DNA from: Liquidambar formosana
Taxonomy: Eukaryota > Streptophyta > Magnoliopsida > Saxifragales > Altingiaceae
DNA length: 64,000 nt
Reading direction: 5' to 3'
Assembly (NCBI GenBank): GCA_039720395.1
Contig: CM077826.1
Coordinates: 38,592,790 to 38,656,789 of the forward strand
The notes beneath the pieces are model-generated. The model searched no databases. It was not told where the DNA came from and was given only the letters and a program-made list of their open reading frames with translations. Made by a program: the position numbers and the translations under genes. This document shows, in pieces, positions 25,448-35,862 of the stretch; position 1 is the first letter of the stretch, and every line of letters starts with the position of its first letter.

Positions 25448-26779
25448 TGTTAACACCCCATTTTGTACCACTTGGCACCTCAAGCCACTTTCTGAGACCC
25501 GATGATGAAGGGCAGTAGCCAACGGACCATCTCAAGCACGCCCGAAGGACTCGCGGAGACACAGCAGGCCTTTGGCCTTGGTTCGATACCCCATGCACGT
25601 ACGTGCATGGGATATGCACGTACGTGCATATACCATGCACGTACGATCATGCCCTCTCTTTTTGAATTCCATCTCTTCCCCCCGAAATTACTTCTTACCT
25701 TATACAGCCCCCACGCTGACAGCTGCTCAGTGGCGGCTGGGAAACCCTAGAAATCCCCGAATTAAACCCTAATCCCCGCCTATAAATACCCTGCTTTCAT
25801 TCAAGAGAGGGGATTCGATTTTGGCTACCAAACGACCATTCTAAAAAATCCAACATTGGCGGCTGTGTCTACGGGAAGTCCGGAGAGTAGAACTGACGAA
25901 GGAACCGCTGCTGCTGCCCGCCCTGAGGGTAACGGTTCTTAACCCTCAATTTCGTTTTCCTTCAATGATTTGATAATATTATTTAGGATATTGCATGAAA
26001 TGTACATCTTATGCATCTTTTCATTTACTGCCTGAATACATGATGCATTTAGACTCAGCATAAATTCATTTCTACATTCATAGATCTAGAATAGGTCCTC
26101 TGTCATTTCTTTCGCATACGTCGTATCCCGACATTTAGATCTAGATTGTTTTTTATGTCTTCAAAGCATGTTTAGATGGTTTCTGTATATACCCTGATCA
26201 TTCGTAGTGTCACACAGGCATGATAATTGCACAATAGGTTTAGATTTGCATTTTCGCATGGATTTCATTTAGGGTATGCACGTACGTGCCTTGCATATGC
26301 ACGTACGTGCCTCTCATATGCACGTACGTGCATGACTTTATTTTTTTCAGTTTAAATCCTCTTTTCTCCCTTACAGGCAGTACAGGCAGCGTAAGTTCTC
26401 CATTGATTTCACCCCCTTTCTCTTATATGTGTGTATATTTCTCTTTGAATCCTTTTTATCTCTCATCATTGCATGCTTTTATTTGATTTTGCCTAGTTGT
26501 CTGTATAGTGGTCAAGTTTGATTAAACCCTTTTTAATTAAAGCCAATAAGTGTATGTGAGGCCGGATTTTAGCCGGGCGCAAACGGGTGCCTAACACCTT
26601 CCCGTCCGCGTACCTTAGCTCCGAACCTTGATTCTTTGGGTGATGACGAGTTGGGCCCTTGCTAGGGGTCTATCGGTTCCCGAGGCCAAAATCGGGTGGC
26701 GACTCCCTCTCCGCCCTAATCGTCCGCGGTTAGTGGCGTACTCTCGAGCCGGGCGTGGTGAAAGGACACGGCGCTCACA
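25448..26779 (+). repeat. 5' LTR (1332 bp)
   Basis: TGTTAACACC...GCTCACA with TG/CA ends. TATAAATA at 25781-25788 is the promoter box. Three copies of the GCACGTACGTGC-type palindrome lie upstream of it (25595-25650) and three more lie downstream (26278-26333). The last part (gggtgcctaacaccttcccg, ggtggcgactcc) is the conserved R-U5 end of Tat-like LTRs. Confidence 0.92.
25781..25788 (+). promoter_or_regulatory. TATA box of the 5' LTR
   Basis: TATAAATA in a GC-richer context (cccgcc before, ccctgc after). Transcription would start about 30 bp downstream. The identical box is in the 3' LTR at 43064-43071. Confidence 0.7.
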
Positions 26780-26780
26780 A

Positions 26781-26798
26781 TGGCGACTCCACTGGGGA
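26781..26798 (+). promoter_or_regulatory. primer-binding site, tRNA-Arg-like
   Basis: TGGCGACTCCACTGGGGA begins one base after the LTR. It is of the type used by Ogre/Tat elements, complementary to the 3' end of a plant tRNA-Arg as I remember it. It primes minus-strand DNA synthesis. Confidence 0.8.
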
Positions 26799-27877
26799 TA
26801 GAGAGCTTGACTCCGAAACATTTATTGGCTTTAATTAATTAGGAAATTTAATTGAATAAGACCGAAATTGCACACACGCGCACGATATTTGGCACTTGTT
26901 ATCCCTCGATGGCAGTCTGATTAGAGACCCGGGTTCCATTTAGTTCCTATGGGCAACTCGATTCAGCACCATCAACCCACGGCCTGTGCCACTAGCCTGT
27001 AATAAGCTAGTGAGCACGCTAACGGGTCGCTCTTTGAGCACCCTAGCCTGGGTAACCCTTGAAGAAGAAGTACCCCCAATTGACCAACCACACTAGTGTC
27101 CCCCGAAACCTTTGCATAGCCTTGCTTGAATGTATGTCATATCGCATGTCATGTTGCATCCATATTCATTTGTATAGCGCGGGTATGGGACGAGGCCCAC
27201 GTTGTACATGAGCTTTCTAGTTTGAGCCCGAATTGAGGGAAGATTGAGTGCTGTTGTAATTGGACCTAGGCCCATTGGAAAAAAAGAAAAGAAAATGATG
27301 ATAATGAACAAAATGGGCCTGGAATCCAAATGAGGTGCAAGGTGTGAGCATGACGGGCTCAAACGAAAAAGCTGATGGACCACGTAGACCTGCTGAGAGT
27401 TAGGAACAAGACCGCTATGATGAATGAACACAACCCATCTAAAACTGAACATTGAAGTCCAATATCATTCTTCCTAAGGCTTGATGAGTGAGAGGCAAAA
27501 TAAAGTGTGATCTTGTAATTGGACTAAGCCTATCTAAGTGAAAACAATGAAATGGGCTTGGATCCAAAGTGAGTATGTGAGATATGTGTGAACTTGTAAC
27601 GGGCCAAAGGTAGAATGATGTTCGACTTCATAAATTAATATCTGCCCATCATAGACCCTTGGAAGATCTAGTGAACATGACAAGGCTCTAGCAATGGGTT
27701 TAGATAAGGGGTTTGAAGGTATTCGGATTGGGCTAGGGGAGAAAGTTTAATGGACATGTGCTCATTACGCTCAACTCCTGTTTCAGCAAGATTGATTCAC
27801 CAGGGAGAGAAGCACCGAGTAGTGTTTGGGCCCGATCTCCAACCACTAACAGATTAAGAAGAGCCCCGGCTGGAAGA
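26799..27877 (+). other. untranslated leader of the retrotransposon
   Basis: About 1.1 kb without a convincing frame. Diverged repeats of tgtaattggac...aatgggcttggatccaaa occur near 27255-27340 and 27512-27580. Ogre elements carry an extra ORF in this position; none is seen here. Confidence 0.6.
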
Positions 27878-30115
27878 ATGGCAGAACAGGTGACTTTGGC
27901 TGATATCCTTGAACAGATGAGGAGTGATAGAACCGAGATGAAGGGCTTCATGAATGAAATGCGGGACCGGGTTACTAAGCTTGAGAAAGGGAAAGGGAGA
28001 ACAGAAGAACCACCCGAAACTGAGGAGAAAGGAGAGCCCAAGGTTAATGAGGAGGAGCACCCGAAGTGGGAAGATGATGACTATGAGGACTACTTGAAAA
28101 GGAAAGAAACCAAGGAAAAAGACACCAAAGTAGAGAAGTTGGCGGCAGAAAACGCTGAGATGAAAGCTCGGATGGACCGAATGCAAACAGCATGGCAGAA
28201 ATCACAAGGCATGGATGATTACATGTATTCTATGGTGGGGATTACAGCCGACTCCAAGGTGCAACTCCCTCCGAAATTCAAAATAGCCGACTATGAAAAG
28301 TTCGATGGCACCGGTGACCCCAAACAGCATTTGCGCCAGTACTTGAGCATTGCCCGGATGAGAGGATTGACCGCCGATCAAGTGCTGCACGCCTTCCTTT
28401 TATCCCTCTCGGTAGATGCCTCGAAGTGGTACTATGCACTCGATCCGAAAGTCACGGATTCTTGGGAACTACTGGCTTCAGAATTTACAAACAAGTATGC
28501 GTACAACACTATGTTGGATGTTACCCTGCGGGACTTGGAAATGACTAGGCAAAAGACGGATGAGACGTTCTCGGAATTTCTGACTCGCTGGAGGGCTAAA
28601 GCTGTCAAGATGGTGAATAGGCCAACAGAAATTGATCAGATAAACATCATCTTGAGGAACCTGACACCCGTGTACTTTGATCGCATGTTGACTTCCTCTG
28701 TCATGAATTTTGAACAATTATACCAGTGTGGAACTCGTATCGAGGATGCTATTCACCGCGGTCAGATGGATAGGCAGAAGAAAGTATATGGTTCTGGTAG
28801 TGGTGGTGGAAGTGGAAGTGCTAGAGTTAGTGGAGGAACCCAGCCGCAAGCTACAGTGGGAGCCATCCAGCAGGCACAAGCAGCACCAAAAGCGCCAAGG
28901 GTGTACCATGACTTGGGAGTCCCGTTGTCCAAAGCCTTGGCCAACTTGAGCAAAAGGGACTATCTGAAGCCTTTGGAACCAAGAGCACTGCCGAACCCGA
29001 TTCCCTCGTATTGGAGGCAGAATGAGTTTTGCGACTTCCACCAGCGGATCGGGCATAAGACGGACAATTGCATGCGCCTAAAGAATGAAATCCAAGACCT
29101 GATTGATTCAGGTAAACTACCTCCTCCAGGCGGCGACAAGCCCAATATTCAGAACAACCCTCTCCCCAATTATCGAAACACACCGCCCCCTGCCTACATG
29201 AATATGGTTAGTAATACGAAGGAAATGGAGGATCCGTCACAGTTCATTCTCATGATCAGCATGAAGAAGGCTCCATGGGAAGATTATGACAGTGGGGAAG
29301 AAGATATTTGGGCAGAAATGAAGAAGGATTCCATGCATCTAACCCGCTCGGGGAGGCATTACAAGCCTAATTATCTGGAAGGGGATCATCCCGGAAGAGA
29401 ATTGAACCAAGAAGTAAGAGAAAGGATTGAGCAGCAAAACGAGGAGGAGGAGGACAGGATACTGAAGCAGTTAAAGAAAACACAAGCAAGTATAAGCATT
29501 TGGGGCTTGCTGATCGCCTCAAAGAAACATCGCCAGGCTTTACTGGATGCGTTGGCAAGGAAAGAAGTACCAATGGAAACCACACCAGAGCAGGTCCTAT
29601 CACTTATGGGGGTTAGCTCGATGAGCAAGGCTGTGATGACCTTTTCCCATGAAGATTTGCCACTTGAAGGGGCAGGGCATGCCAAGCCGTTCTATGTCAC
29701 GGTGGAATGTAGGGATTTGAAAATACCTGTAGTTCTGGTCGATAATGGGTCCGCATTGAATGTTTGCCCGATGCGCACCGCAACTAAGCTAGGGGTTGGC
29801 AAGGAGGACTTGATACCTTCTGTTGTGACGGTAAGGGGTTATGACAACAGCTGTCGGAGTGTGATGGGAACTTTCAAGGCCGCTTGTAAAATAGGGCCCG
29901 TTGAGTCAATGGTGGAATTCTGCGTCATGGACATTCCCGCCAACTACAACCTGCTGTTGGGAAGAACTTGGCTACACCCTTTGCAAGCTGTTCCCTCAAC
30001 CGTGCACCAGAAAATAAAATTGCCTTGGGATGAAGGGGTTCTAGTGATCCATGGAGACGGAGAAATAACTGGGCAAATATCAGGAGTGAAGGAAGGAAGC
30101 GGAGAGTTGGAATAG
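27878..30115 (+). CDS. retrotransposon Gag-protease (745 aa)
   Basis: I chose ATG 27878 (MAEQVTLADIL). The open frame extends 40 codons further left, but only through non-ATG triplets. The N-terminal 130 residues are charged and coiled-coil-like (KLEKGKGRTEEPPETEEKGE). The Gag core spans about 142-294 (FDGTGDPKQHL, SKWYYAL, FTNKYAY, FLTRWRAKA). A Cys/His cluster FCDFHQRIGHKTDNC begins near residue 384; it is CxxFHxxxGHxxxxC rather than a true CCHC knuckle. The aspartic protease has its active-site motif VDNGSALNVCP around D622. The frame ends TAG at 30113-30115, but recognisable sequence (FELVQVIE) continues in the same frame after it, so the stop may be a late mutation or lie at a spliced region. 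Confidence 0.9.
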   Translation: MAEQVTLADILEQMRSDRTEMKGFMNEMRDRVTKLEKGKGRTEEPPETEEKGEPKVNEEEHPKWEDDDYEDYLKRKETKEKDTKVEKLAAENAEMKARMDRMQTAWQKSQGMDDYMYSMVGITADSKVQLPPKFKIADYEKFDGTGDPKQHLRQYLSIARMRGLTADQVLHAFLLSLSVDASKWYYALDPKVTDSWELLASEFTNKYAYNTMLDVTLRDLEMTRQKTDETFSEFLTRWRAKAVKMVNRPTEIDQINIILRNLTPVYFDRMLTSSVMNFEQLYQCGTRIEDAIHRGQMDRQKKVYGSGSGGGSGSARVSGGTQPQATVGAIQQAQAAPKAPRVYHDLGVPLSKALANLSKRDYLKPLEPRALPNPIPSYWRQNEFCDFHQRIGHKTDNCMRLKNEIQDLIDSGKLPPPGGDKPNIQNNPLPNYRNTPPPAYMNMVSNTKEMEDPSQFILMISMKKAPWEDYDSGEEDIWAEMKKDSMHLTRSGRHYKPNYLEGDHPGRELNQEVRERIEQQNEEEEDRILKQLKKTQASISIWGLLIASKKHRQALLDALARKEVPMETTPEQVLSLMGVSSMSKAVMTFSHEDLPLEGAGHAKPFYVTVECRDLKIPVVLVDNGSALNVCPMRTATKLGVGKEDLIPSVVTVRGYDNSCRSVMGTFKAACKIGPVESMVEFCVMDIPANYNLLLGRTWLHPLQAVPSTVHQKIKLPWDEGVLVIHGDGEITGQISGVKEGSGELE

Positions 30116-30462
30116 AGAGGTTTTGAGCTGGTACAGGTGATTGAAAGGAAGGAAACTGGAAGAGAGAAGGTGTCTCCCGATTTTGGGGAAGGGGTTAGCC
30201 ATATCGTGACCCATATGATGAGAAAACTGGGTACATGCCCGGAATGGGGCTAGGCCGAAGGGGAGAAGGGATAGCTGAGTTCCCGGATTTCCACATGCAA
30301 ACCAACCGGCGAGGGCTCGGATACACTGAAGAGAACGACAAATGCGTCCCCAAGAATGGGAAAACTCTCAATGGTAATTTTGTGAAGGAAGGAGAAGATT
30401 TCCCCTATTGTGGATTTCCTGAGCCATAGATAGACCGAGGGAGCGGAGAAAGAAAGCCTGGG
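30116..30462 (+). pseudogene. protease-RT linker with G-patch-like motif, frame broken
   Basis: After the TAG at 30113 the protease frame still reads like family sequence up to about 30225 (HMMRKL). The conserved GYMPGMGLGRRGEGIAEF segment then continues in the next frame, so one frame change lies near 30225. That frame meets a TAG at 30427-30429 and then runs straight into the RT polyprotein. In Ogre elements this junction is spliced, so the three interruptions may be intronic and not damage. A CTGGTACAG|GTGATT donor-like site occurs near 30137. Confidence 0.55.
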
Positions 30463-33400
30463 TTGGAGGTATTCTTTAGCGAGAAATTGAATCTGGAGGA
30501 TACAGAAAGGGGAACCCTGGAAGTAGAAAATGAAGAGCGAGACTGGGCGGAAAATGTGGATCAGACAAGCTGGAAGGTCTTATTGTCACCTAAGAGCGGC
30601 GAAGAAGTGTTCTCTCTGACGGATGAAACCGTCCCTACCAAGCTTATTGTTGTGGCTGATGGGGATACTAGCACCTGGATCTGGGAACGTGCGGCTAGGG
30701 TCACGTATGGTGTCAAGGCGATTAATAAGCCTACTCAGGAGAAGTCTAGGGTTGGGTCTAAGTCTGAGTCCGGGTCGGGGTATGGGTTTGAGTTGTCCAC
30801 TGATGTAATTTCCAATAATTCAAAGAAATTTGATTCTGCTTACTCTGCTGTGTCCCCTAACAATCAAATTGCACAAATGCACGATCTTTTAGACCCAGAT
30901 GAGCTAATTAATGAAAATCAAGATGTGAAAATTGAACCCATTAAAGAAGAGACTATCATTATTAATATAAGCACTGATGAGAAAATCAAGGAAATCCAAA
31001 TTGGCTCTACTCTGTCCATGCAAGAACGCGCAGATCTTACAGCTTTGCTGCAGGAGTTTTCTGATGTGTTTGCTTGGTCGTATGAGGACATGCTTGGAAT
31101 CGACCCCGCTATAGCACAGCATCACATTCCTATTAGGGAAGGAGCAAGGCCCGTTAAACAAAAACTAAGAAGAATGGCACCGGAATGGTCGTTGAAGGTT
31201 AAGGAAGAGGTGACTAAGTTATTAAAAGTGGGGTTTATCAAAACGGTAGATCAGGCGGATTGGATAGCCAATATCGTGCCGGTACCAAAGAAGGATGGAA
31301 AGGTGCGGGTGTGCATTGACTACAGGGATCTTAACAAGGCTTGCCCTAAGGATGACTTCCCCCTACCTCACATCGATGTGTTGGTAGATAACACGGCAGG
31401 GAGCGCTCTAATGTCATTCATGGATGGGTTCTCAGGATATAATCAGATACGGATGGCGCCGGCAGATATGACTAAGACCACCTTCACAACTGGGTGGGGG
31501 ACGTATTGTTACACGGTAATGCCATTTGGACTTAAAAACGCCGGAGCTACATACCAGAGGATGGCTACCACGCTACTCCACGATATGATGCATCAGGAGG
31601 TAGAAGTGTATGTCGACGATATGATTGTTAAGGCAGAGACTCGAGAAGGGCATTTAGAGAATCTTAGGAAGTTCTTTGGACGAATCCAGGAATACAGTCT
31701 GAGGTTGAATCCACAAAAGTGCACATTCGGGGTCACGTCAGGGAAGTTGCTGGGATACATTGTGAGTAGTAGGGGCATCGAGGTAGATCCAACGAAGGTC
31801 AAAGCAATTTTGGAAATGCCATCACCGAAAACAGAAAAGGAGATTAGGGGGTTTTTGGGGCGATTACAGTACATTAGCCGTTTCATAGCCAAGTTAACCC
31901 CCACCTGTGAGCCCATTTTCAAATTGCTTAGGAAAGGGGAGCCTAAGGAATGGAATGAGCAATGTCAACAAGCTTTTGAAGCCATCAAAAGATATCTCCT
32001 GAATCCTCCGGTTTTGGTCCCTCTACGCCCCGGTAAACCACTGTTGCTCTACCTGTCCATCTTTGAGGAAGCTTTAGGAAGCATGTTGGCGCAGGAGGAT
32101 GATCGTGGTATTGAACATGCGATTTATTACTTAAGCAAGAAGCTACAAGGTTACGAAGCAAAGTACAATGCGATAGAGAAGTCCTGTTTCGCTTTAGTTT
32201 GGGCTGTGCAGAAGCTGAGGCACATTCTGCTAAATTTCGAGGTGTGGATAGTGGCAAGAATGGATCCGCTTAAATACTTGTTTGAGAAACCGGCTTTGAA
32301 TGGTCGTCTATCTCGGTGGTTGATTCTACTGGCAGAATTTGAACTTGTATATGTTACACAAAAATCTATTAAGGGAGGGGCTGTTGCCGAGTACTGCGCC
32401 GAACACCCAATCCTGGGATATGGACTTAATGATGAATTTCCCGACGAGAACCTTCTAGTTATCGAGTGCGATGAGGCATGGAAGATGTATTTCGATGGGG
32501 CTTCGAATCAGTATGGAGATGGGGTAGGGGTTTTGTTAATAGCTCCTGATGGTTCTCACATGCCGCTGTCGATAAAGTTGAACTTTCAGAACTCCAATAA
32601 CACAGCAGAATATGAGGCATGTGTCGCTGGACTAGAAGCCTTGTTGGCATTGGGAGTCGAAGAAGTGGAGGTATATGGGGATTCAGCCTTAGTAATATCT
32701 CAAGTACAGAGGATATGGAGAACCCGAGAAGAACACCTGAAGCCTTACCAAGGCTACCTAGAGAGACTGACCCAGAGATTCCGGAAAATAACTTTCACGC
32801 CCTTACCCCGAGCTCACAACCAATTCGCCGACGCCTTGGCTACCTTGGCTTCCATGATTCAAATGCCTGCCGGAACCCAGATAGAGCCATTGACCGTCCA
32901 ACAGAAGTTCAGACCCGCACATGAAGAGGGGATTTTGGTAATTGACGGAGAGCCAGATGATGGGCACCCTTGGTACTTTGACGTCTGGAACCTCTTGGAA
33001 AAAGGAGAATACCCGGAAAATGCCAATAAGAAGGATCGTAGGGCATTAAGGCTGTTCGCCACGCAGTTTATCATCTGCGGAGGGAAATTATTCAAAAGGG
33101 CCTATGATGGGATACACCTTCTTTGCGTAGATCGCCGCATGGGAGAAACACTCATGAGGGAAGTGCATGAAGGGGAGTGTGGGTCACACATGAATGGGAG
33201 GATGTTGGTTAAGAAGCTGCTAAGGTTGGGGTATTACTGGACAACTATGGAAACTGACTGCGTGCAGTACGTCAGAAAGTGCCATCAATGCCAAGTGTAC
33301 GCCAGTGTAAACTACATGCCGCCGGTGGAGTTGCATCAACTGGCATCTCCCTGGCCATTTTCAGTATGGGGAATAGACATCATCGGAGAGATTAAGCCAT

Positions 33401-33915
33401 CTGCAACTGGTGGATATAAATATATCCTGGTAGCAATCGATTATTTTACCAAATGGGTGGAAGCGGCGGCATATGTAGAATTGAAATCGAAACATGTGGC
33501 CAAGTTCGTCGAAACCAACATAATCTGCCGGTACGGAGTACCCCATGAGATTATTTCAGATAATGGAACGCACTTTGAAGATGAGGTCAAGAAGTTGTTC
33601 ACAAAATTCGGTATCCAGCATCACAAATCTTCACCCTACAGGCCCCAGACTAATGGAGCTGTGGAGGCTGCCAACAAGAATGTCAAAACCATCCTCAGTA
33701 AAACGGCAGTAACCTACAAGGATTGGGTGGAGAAGCTTCCTTATGCATTATGGGGATATCGGACGTCCGTGAGAACTTCCACAGGTGCTACGCCCTATTC
33801 ATTGGTATACGGAATGGAAGCCGTATTACCCGTGGAGCTAGAAGTACAGTCTCTTAGGGTTGCGTTGGAAAGTCAGATTTCGGAGGTAGAATGGGCAAGG
33901 GAGCGGTATGAATAG
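30430..33915 (+). CDS. retrotransposon RT - RNase H - archaeal RNase H - integrase polyprotein
   Basis: Residues are counted from codon 30463. RT: YRDLNKACPKDDFPLPHID, then MDGFSGYNQI, MPFGLKNAGATYQR and the catalytic YVDD at 383-386 (31609-31620). The RT-linked RNase H remnant follows (IYYLSKKLQGYEAKY). A second RNase H begins YFDGASNQYGDGVGVLL with D678 and TAEYEA; this archaeal-type domain marks the Tat lineage. Integrase: zinc site from H902 (HEGECGSH...CHQC), then D972 (GIDIIGE), D1033 (SDNGTHF) and E1068, an exact D-35-E spacing. All catalytic residues that I can identify are kept. There is no ATG at the start of this frame; it depends on read-through or splicing from gag-protease. It is closed by a TAG at 33913-33915 before the integrase C-terminus. 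Confidence 0.92.
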   Translation: MDRGSGERKPGLEVFFSEKLNLEDTERGTLEVENEERDWAENVDQTSWKVLLSPKSGEEVFSLTDETVPTKLIVVADGDTSTWIWERAARVTYGVKAINKPTQEKSRVGSKSESGSGYGFELSTDVISNNSKKFDSAYSAVSPNNQIAQMHDLLDPDELINENQDVKIEPIKEETIIINISTDEKIKEIQIGSTLSMQERADLTALLQEFSDVFAWSYEDMLGIDPAIAQHHIPIREGARPVKQKLRRMAPEWSLKVKEEVTKLLKVGFIKTVDQADWIANIVPVPKKDGKVRVCIDYRDLNKACPKDDFPLPHIDVLVDNTAGSALMSFMDGFSGYNQIRMAPADMTKTTFTTGWGTYCYTVMPFGLKNAGATYQRMATTLLHDMMHQEVEVYVDDMIVKAETREGHLENLRKFFGRIQEYSLRLNPQKCTFGVTSGKLLGYIVSSRGIEVDPTKVKAILEMPSPKTEKEIRGFLGRLQYISRFIAKLTPTCEPIFKLLRKGEPKEWNEQCQQAFEAIKRYLLNPPVLVPLRPGKPLLLYLSIFEEALGSMLAQEDDRGIEHAIYYLSKKLQGYEAKYNAIEKSCFALVWAVQKLRHILLNFEVWIVARMDPLKYLFEKPALNGRLSRWLILLAEFELVYVTQKSIKGGAVAEYCAEHPILGYGLNDEFPDENLLVIECDEAWKMYFDGASNQYGDGVGVLLIAPDGSHMPLSIKLNFQNSNNTAEYEACVAGLEALLALGVEEVEVYGDSALVISQVQRIWRTREEHLKPYQGYLERLTQRFRKITFTPLPRAHNQFADALATLASMIQMPAGTQIEPLTVQQKFRPAHEEGILVIDGEPDDGHPWYFDVWNLLEKGEYPENANKKDRRALRLFATQFIICGGKLFKRAYDGIHLLCVDRRMGETLMREVHEGECGSHMNGRMLVKKLLRLGYYWTTMETDCVQYVRKCHQCQVYASVNYMPPVELHQLASPWPFSVWGIDIIGEIKPSATGGYKYILVAIDYFTKWVEAAAYVELKSKHVAKFVETNIICRYGVPHEIISDNGTHFEDEVKKLFTKFGIQHHKSSPYRPQTNGAVEAANKNVKTILSKTAVTYKDWVEKLPYALWGYRTSVRTSTGATPYSLVYGMEAVLPVELEVQSLRVALESQISEVEWARERYE

Positions 33916-34215
33916 CTGGCGCTATTGGAGGAAAGAAGGCTCAAGGCATTGTACCATGTGCAAGGTTATCAACGACGAATAGCTCGGGCTTTCAATAAAA
34001 GGGTCAGACCGCGGAACTTGAAGGAAGGGGACTTGGTTCTTAAGGAATTTAGAGCACCTGTGTTCGATCCTCGAGGGAAATTCAAGCCCAATTGGGTGGG
34101 GCCCTACGTCGTCAAGACAATTTACCCGGGTGGTGCGGTCAAGTTAATGGATGGTGATGGGAACGAGTTGGTGAATCCATTGAATATGGACAGACTCCGT
34201 AAATATTATGTGTAG
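33916..34215 (+). pseudogene. integrase C-terminal part, separated by one in-frame TAG
   Basis: The same frame continues after the single TAG at 33913-33915: LLEERRLKALYHVQGYQRRI, then FNKRVRPRNLKEGDLVLKEF, GKFKPNWVGPYVVK and LNMDRLRKYYV, ending TAG at 34213-34215. This is the normal C-terminal domain of Tat integrases, without a chromodomain. The stop looks like a point change in an otherwise intact gene. Confidence 0.85.
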
Positions 34216-34387
34216 ACAGAGTCGTGACAATTTGGCAAAGTACTCAGTGCTCAAATTAATAATAATAGTTCTTTATTGATTGGGGAAAATCATTACATCT
34301 TTTCTGATGCTTATTCATTAACTCATAAGGGATTAAAAGCAAGTGCATGGGTACAATAGTTGATAGGGGTACGGGGGATAGTCAAGT
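34216..34387. other. convergent 3' UTR zone between pol and the first antisense gene
   Basis: It holds the minus-strand AATAAA (34277-34272), about 110 nt after the stop of the antisense gene. Sense and antisense transcripts would meet here. Confidence 0.5.
34272..34277 (-). terminator. poly(A) signal of antisense gene 1
   Basis: TTTATT on the + strand is AATAAA on the minus strand, about 110 nt downstream of the stop codon. Confidence 0.5.
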
Positions 34388-35687
34388 TCATTTCTTCCTC
34401 GCCTCTGTTTCGACCTCTGTTTCCCTTTTCCTCTTGTGTTCTTCTTCTTCCTTTTCCTCTCTCTCCATGTCAGTAAACAGCCAGTTATAGTAGGACCCAG
34501 GGGGGCTAATCACTTCAGAGGGGGTGACAGCCCAATACACTGCCTTGCTATACCAGTCATTTTCCACGCGATTCACGTGGTTGGGTTTCCAGGGGCAGGT
34601 GTAACCAAGGTGACCCCATTTGATCGGATCCTGGCGTAGCCCTTGCTGACGGCGGATGCGCATAGGAGAGTAGAAAGAAACCTCCTTGAGACCAATCAGC
34701 ATGACGCTATGAGGAAGGATCAGATTTCGAACAGCATGAGAGGTCCTCCACCAAGGACAGAGCCAGCGGATGTTGTGGCAGGATATGGATTCTAACAAAT
34801 CCCGGGCTTGCTCGACGTTTGGGAAGGGTTTGATGACCTTCCTGTGACGATAGTGCTGCGGGTGATATGTCCAGATACTCATGGCAGGGTCTTCGACCAG
34901 TTTTAGGCCTTCGAACAGCCAAATCTGCATCACGAAGGAGTAAAGATGGAAGGGTCAACAGACCATGCACGTACGATCATGGCAAAAAAAAAAAAAAAAA
35001 AAAGAGAAGGAGGAAAAAATCCGAGAAGATAAAAGAAGAAGAGAGAGAAACCTGTAGAAGGAGGGGGCTGCCGCCGAAGGAGAAACTGTCGCTTCCCGCC
35101 ACGCGATCGAGCCCATTCAGAGTATCTGCCAAGACAACCATGCTGGGGTTGAAATCCTTGATTTCCGGGATCATGCGCACAATAAAAGTCTCCAAAATCG
35201 ATGACTCATCTCTGAAAAAGAGGGCGGCAAGAGCACAGAAGCACGCCGCGCGCAGGTAATAGACCCGAGCCTGGCCAGCGGGAGGCATGGGACGGGACAT
35301 GAAGTATTCAGCGAGCTTCGCCACGTCCACTCTGAAACTCGTAGTCCACCCTTGCACCAGTCGCACAGAAAGGCCTAGGAACTGGGCCACCTCAGCAGCA
35401 GGGACCTTGTCAATCGGGGGAAGGAGCAAGCCGTTGAAGCTAGTCCGCCCTATGATACCGCCGAAATCTTCAAGTGTGGGGCACAACTCATTCAGATTGA
35501 ATCTGAAGACATGGCGGGTTGGCTTCCAGTATTCTGTAGTAACGAGAAGAAAAGTATAGTTGATTTTCACCCGACAGTAGTCAAACAAGCACGGGAGGCC
35601 GAAAGCTTCTTTGAAATCATCCCGAGCTCAGTTATCAAAGGACAAGAGCCATCGTTTTATGTCTTTGACAAACTTAGGGTCTTCCAT
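34388..35687 (-). pseudogene. antisense gene 1 of the retrotransposon, 2 exons, one early stop
   Basis: Exon 1 is 35687-35052 and exon 2 is 34924-34388, joined in phase 0 across a GT-AG intron of 127 nt. The 390-codon frame starts ATG at 35687 (MEDPKFVKDIKRWLLSFDN) and meets a single TGA at codon 20 (35630-35628); the frame is open from there to the end. Exon 1 then has HVFRFNLNELCPTLEDFGGI, VDVAKLAEYF and RAACFCALAALFF. This resembles the PTLEEY core of DUF7745-like / plant-mobile-domain proteins found in plant retroelements. Exon 2 (LIGLKEVSFYSPMRIRRQQG, YSKAVYWAV) continues that kind of protein and ends in a Glu/Lys/Arg tail. A TATA-like CATAAAAC lies 40 bp upstream of the ATG. Function unknown; family call tentative. 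Confidence 0.6.
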
Positions 35688-35784
35688 CGTAGGGTTTCAG
35701 TGGAGAAGAACGAAGAAGGGGGCTCGTTTTATGCAGAAAATTTGCCAAATCGACGAAGTGCGAGAAAAAGGAAAGAAATGGACC

Positions 35785-35862
35785 CATGATCGTACGAGCA
35801 TAAGCCATGCACGTACGAGCATGGTCTGTGCACGTACGAGCATGGCCTATGCACGTACGTGC
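35785..35862. promoter_or_regulatory. ACGTACG palindrome cluster upstream of antisense gene 1
   Basis: Four units (gatcgtacgagcat, gcacgtacgagcat twice, gcacgtacgtgc), spaced about 21-22 bp. The cluster is 100-175 bp upstream of the gene's ATG and just upstream of its TATA-like box. One further unit lies in the gene's intron at 34966-34977. Confidence 0.6.

Noticed and set aside
25437..25772. Open frames in the LTR start, present in both LTRs
   Set aside because: They come from the LTR's palindrome repeats and recur at 42699-43055; there is no gene in U3.
28710..29685. Several frames of 60-110 codons opposite or overlapping gag-protease
   Set aside because: They are shadows of the gag-protease frame in GC-richer coding sequence, without own domains.
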